NCBI RefSeq assembly: GCF_012927045.1
Contig: NZ_JABBFW010000006.1
Span: 252,229-316,228 of the forward strand
Length of the DNA stretch: 64,000 bases
Origin: Azohydromonas caseinilytica
GTDB lineage: Bacteria; Pseudomonadota; Gammaproteobacteria; Burkholderiales; Burkholderiaceae_C
Direction of reading: 5' to 3'
Positions 62,504 to 64,000 of this stretch are shown here, one piece after another; the first letter of the stretch is position 1; each line of letters opens with the position of its first letter. The notes under the pieces are model-generated. The model was not told where the DNA came from. It worked only from the letters and a program-made list of their open reading frames with translations, and did not search any database. A program made the position numbers and the translations under genes.

Positions 62504-63598
62504 ATGAAATACCCGACGTCTTCCGGCAACGATTTATCGCTGCGCATCGACCTGCTGCGCTACGTGCTGATCGTCGGCATCGTGCTGCTGCACTCGCCGC
62601 CTTATGTGCCCATCACCGAGCTGGCAGCGCACCCGACCACTTTCGAATGGACCAGGACGTTTTTCCAGAGCGTCCTGTTCCGGCTCTCGGTACCCATCCT
62701 GTCCTGCATTTCCGCCTACCTGTTGTTTTCCGGAAAAACCAGGAGCTACACCGAGATATTGAACAAAAAGGGCAAGACGATCTTCGTTCCGATGCTGTTC
62801 TGGAACGCCTTCGCGTTTGCCCTTTTGTATGTGGCCGCCGTGGCTACACACACACCGTCCGAGGTGTACCCGTTCCACCTGGGGACGGCGCTGGACGGCA
62901 TGCTCGGGCTGACACGTGCGCCCTGGGACTATCCGCTGAACTTCCTGCGCGACCTCCTGGTGCTGCTGCTGCTCACGCCGGTATTGCGGCTGCTGCTGTC
63001 GCGCGCGTCCTATTTGGGATTCGCGCTGTGGTTTGTCATATTCTTTTTCGATTTTGATGGCCCCCTGGTCGGCCGGCCCGACATGCCGGTGACTTATGCG
63101 CTGGGCGCGCTGGCGGCCGTGCGCCAATGGGACCTCAAACGCCTGGACCGTTTTGCCCGCCCTTGCCTGGTTCTGCTGTTCTTGTTGTGCGCCATCATGC
63201 TGGTGAACCGGGTGGCGGACCGGAAATGGTTCACGATATTCACGCCCTTCCTGATTTGGCCCGCGACCAGCCTGGTGGCCAATTCCGCCTTCGTGAAGCG
63301 TTGGGCGCCGAAACTGGCCGCGGCCAGTTTCTTCATCTTCCTGTTCCATGCCTTCCCGCTGAAGGCCATCGCCACCGTCCTGGGCAAGGTGCCGTTCGTG
63401 CCTTTCGAACTGGCCTGGTTCCTGGCGCCCGCGCTGACGGTCGGGCTCTGCCATCTCCTGTTCAGCGGGCTGAGCCGGCTCTGCCCGCGCGCCCTGGGAT
63501 GGGTGACGGGCGGCCGCATTGCCCGCGCCGCGCCGCGCGCCCCGGCCGCGGTGCCCGTGCCGCCGACAGGGGTCGCTTCCGCCTCCAAGCAGGGCTGA
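62504..63598 (+). CDS. Acyltransferase-3 family membrane protein
   Basis: A 364-residue integral-membrane acyltransferase: RIDLLRYVLIVGIVLLHSPPYV (with conserved Arg and His) and further helices. C-terminal end basic and Pro/Ala-rich. It O-acetylates or acylates sugars of the surface polymer. ATG at 62504 chosen over the TTG at 62456. Its lower GC third position than neighbours in the first 400 bp hints at separate acquisition. Confidence 0.82.
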   Translation: MKYPTSSGNDLSLRIDLLRYVLIVGIVLLHSPPYVPITELAAHPTTFEWTRTFFQSVLFRLSVPILSCISAYLLFSGKTRSYTEILNKKGKTIFVPMLFWNAFAFALLYVAAVATHTPSEVYPFHLGTALDGMLGLTRAPWDYPLNFLRDLLVLLLLTPVLRLLLSRASYLGFALWFVIFFFDFDGPLVGRPDMPVTYALGALAAVRQWDLKRLDRFARPCLVLLFLLCAIMLVNRVADRKWFTIFTPFLIWPATSLVANSAFVKRWAPKLAAASFFIFLFHAFPLKAIATVLGKVPFVPFELAWFLAPALTVGLCHLLFSGLSRLCPRALGWVTGGRIARAAPRAPAAVPVPPTGVASASKQG

Positions 63599-63605
63599 GC
63601 GGCGC

Positions 63606-64000
63606 TCAGCGCGGCGCCACGCCCCACACCGGCTGGTCGTCGAAGCGGCGCGCCAGCGCCGGGAAGTTGCGCGCCGCGCTCACGCGCCGCCAGGCCTCGG
63701 CGGCGCCCTCGGCGCCCTGGTCCACGGCGTAGGACAGCGCCGGCATGAGGTTGCCCCAGTAGCCCGTGGGCGATTCGGGGTAGCCCGTGGCCAGCGGATC
63801 GCCGGGATGCGCCCCGGTGGGCAGTTCCAGGGCCCGCGCCACCTCGCCCCACGAGCCGAACCACGGGCCGGCACCGTTCTTCCAGTCCGCGGTCTTGGAC
63901 TTCGCGAACGGCAGGTTGTACTGGGCGCCGTGCGTGTAGGGGAACTCGCCCGGGCCGCCGCCGCCCAGTCGGCCCGTGACGGCGCGGAACTTCCACTTCA
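63606..64000 (-). CDS. C-terminal part of an unrecognised protein
   Basis: The last 131 codons of a gene that starts beyond the window. It is rich in Trp, Gly and aromatic residues (YTHGAQYNLPFAKSKTADWKNGAGPWFGSWGEVARAL, YWGNLMPALSYAVDQGAEGAAEAWRRV) and ends VWGVAPR. The pattern suggests a secreted or periplasmic enzyme or sugar-binding protein, but no family is recognised. Convergent with the acyltransferase (8-bp gap between stops). Confidence 0.7.
   Translation of the reverse strand, partial: KWKFRAVTGRLGGGGPGEFPYTHGAQYNLPFAKSKTADWKNGAGPWFGSWGEVARALELPTGAHPGDPLATGYPESPTGYWGNLMPALSYAVDQGAEGAAEAWRRVSAARNFPALARRFDDQPVWGVAPR

Overview
The window is GC-rich chromosomal DNA from a beta-proteobacterium of the order Burkholderiales, most likely a Comamonadaceae member. 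This is inferred from gene content and order (yebC-purD-hemF-nadD-rsfS-rlmH-maf), the exosortase-A-associated polymer cluster and Comamonadaceae-style palindromic repeats. No rRNA or other species-level marker is present.

Layout. (1) 1-5240, minus strand: a tight housekeeping operon reading yebC, purD, hemF, nadD, rsfS, rlmH, maf. Its RsfS carries a long Lys/Ala/Pro histone-H1-like tail. (2) 5353-11344: a HerA/YjgR-type ATPase, a secreted Pro/Tyr repeat protein, glnS, a small charged protein, a YchJ/SEC-C protein, a TruC-type pseudouridine synthase and a VOC protein. (3) 11500-24082: tRNA-Ala(CGC) followed by a 12.5 kb integrated element bounded by a 19-bp direct repeat of the tRNA 3' end. 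It has a tyrosine integrase, a serine resolvase, HTH proteins, small membrane proteins, three lower-GC cargo genes and one giant (1364 aa) virion-like protein. I see no capsid, portal, terminase or tail gene, so it looks like a phage satellite or a strongly reduced prophage. (4) 24083-29780: a displaced tRNA terminator, a duplicated intergenic block, a DUF808 membrane protein, then an acyl-CoA dehydrogenase / SDR / phosphotransferase / DUF6285 operon. (5) 30016-35781: a LacI-type regulator and a sugar-acid-type catabolic operon (TIM-barrel isomerase, PfkB/KdgK kinase, hydroxyacid dehydrogenase, AroE-like enzyme, TRAP binding protein). A GAAACCGGTTTC palindrome lies twice before the operon and once, with one mismatch, before the regulator. 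(6) 36116-42242: feoA-feoB plus a Cys-rich companion under a Fur-box-like site, nadC, and a LysR gene divergent from mmsA across a perfect palindrome. (7) 42625-48722: a YhaN/YhaO (SbcCD-like) pair, a WYL regulator, and an unknown protein with a LexA-box-like site in its promoter region. (8) 48835-64000: an envelope/polysaccharide island. It holds two paralogous secreted proteins, an HPr-rel-A set (PqqD-like, HprK-like kinase, nucleotidyltransferase), an O-antigen-ligase/polymerase, the exosortase-A-associated set (PLP decarboxylase, acyl-CoA ligase, ACP, hydrolases 2 and 1), a flippase and an acyltransferase. No exosortase gene is in the window.

How the genes work together. Region 8 reads as synthesis, modification, flipping and polymerisation of a surface polymer, with an adjacent kinase/PqqD/nucleotidyltransferase module of unknown chemistry that may act on the two secreted paralogs. 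Region 3 is the best candidate for an undescribed system, because a small integrative element devotes a third of its length to one internal-virion-like protein. All functional calls rest on reading translated sequence by eye; no database search was run.
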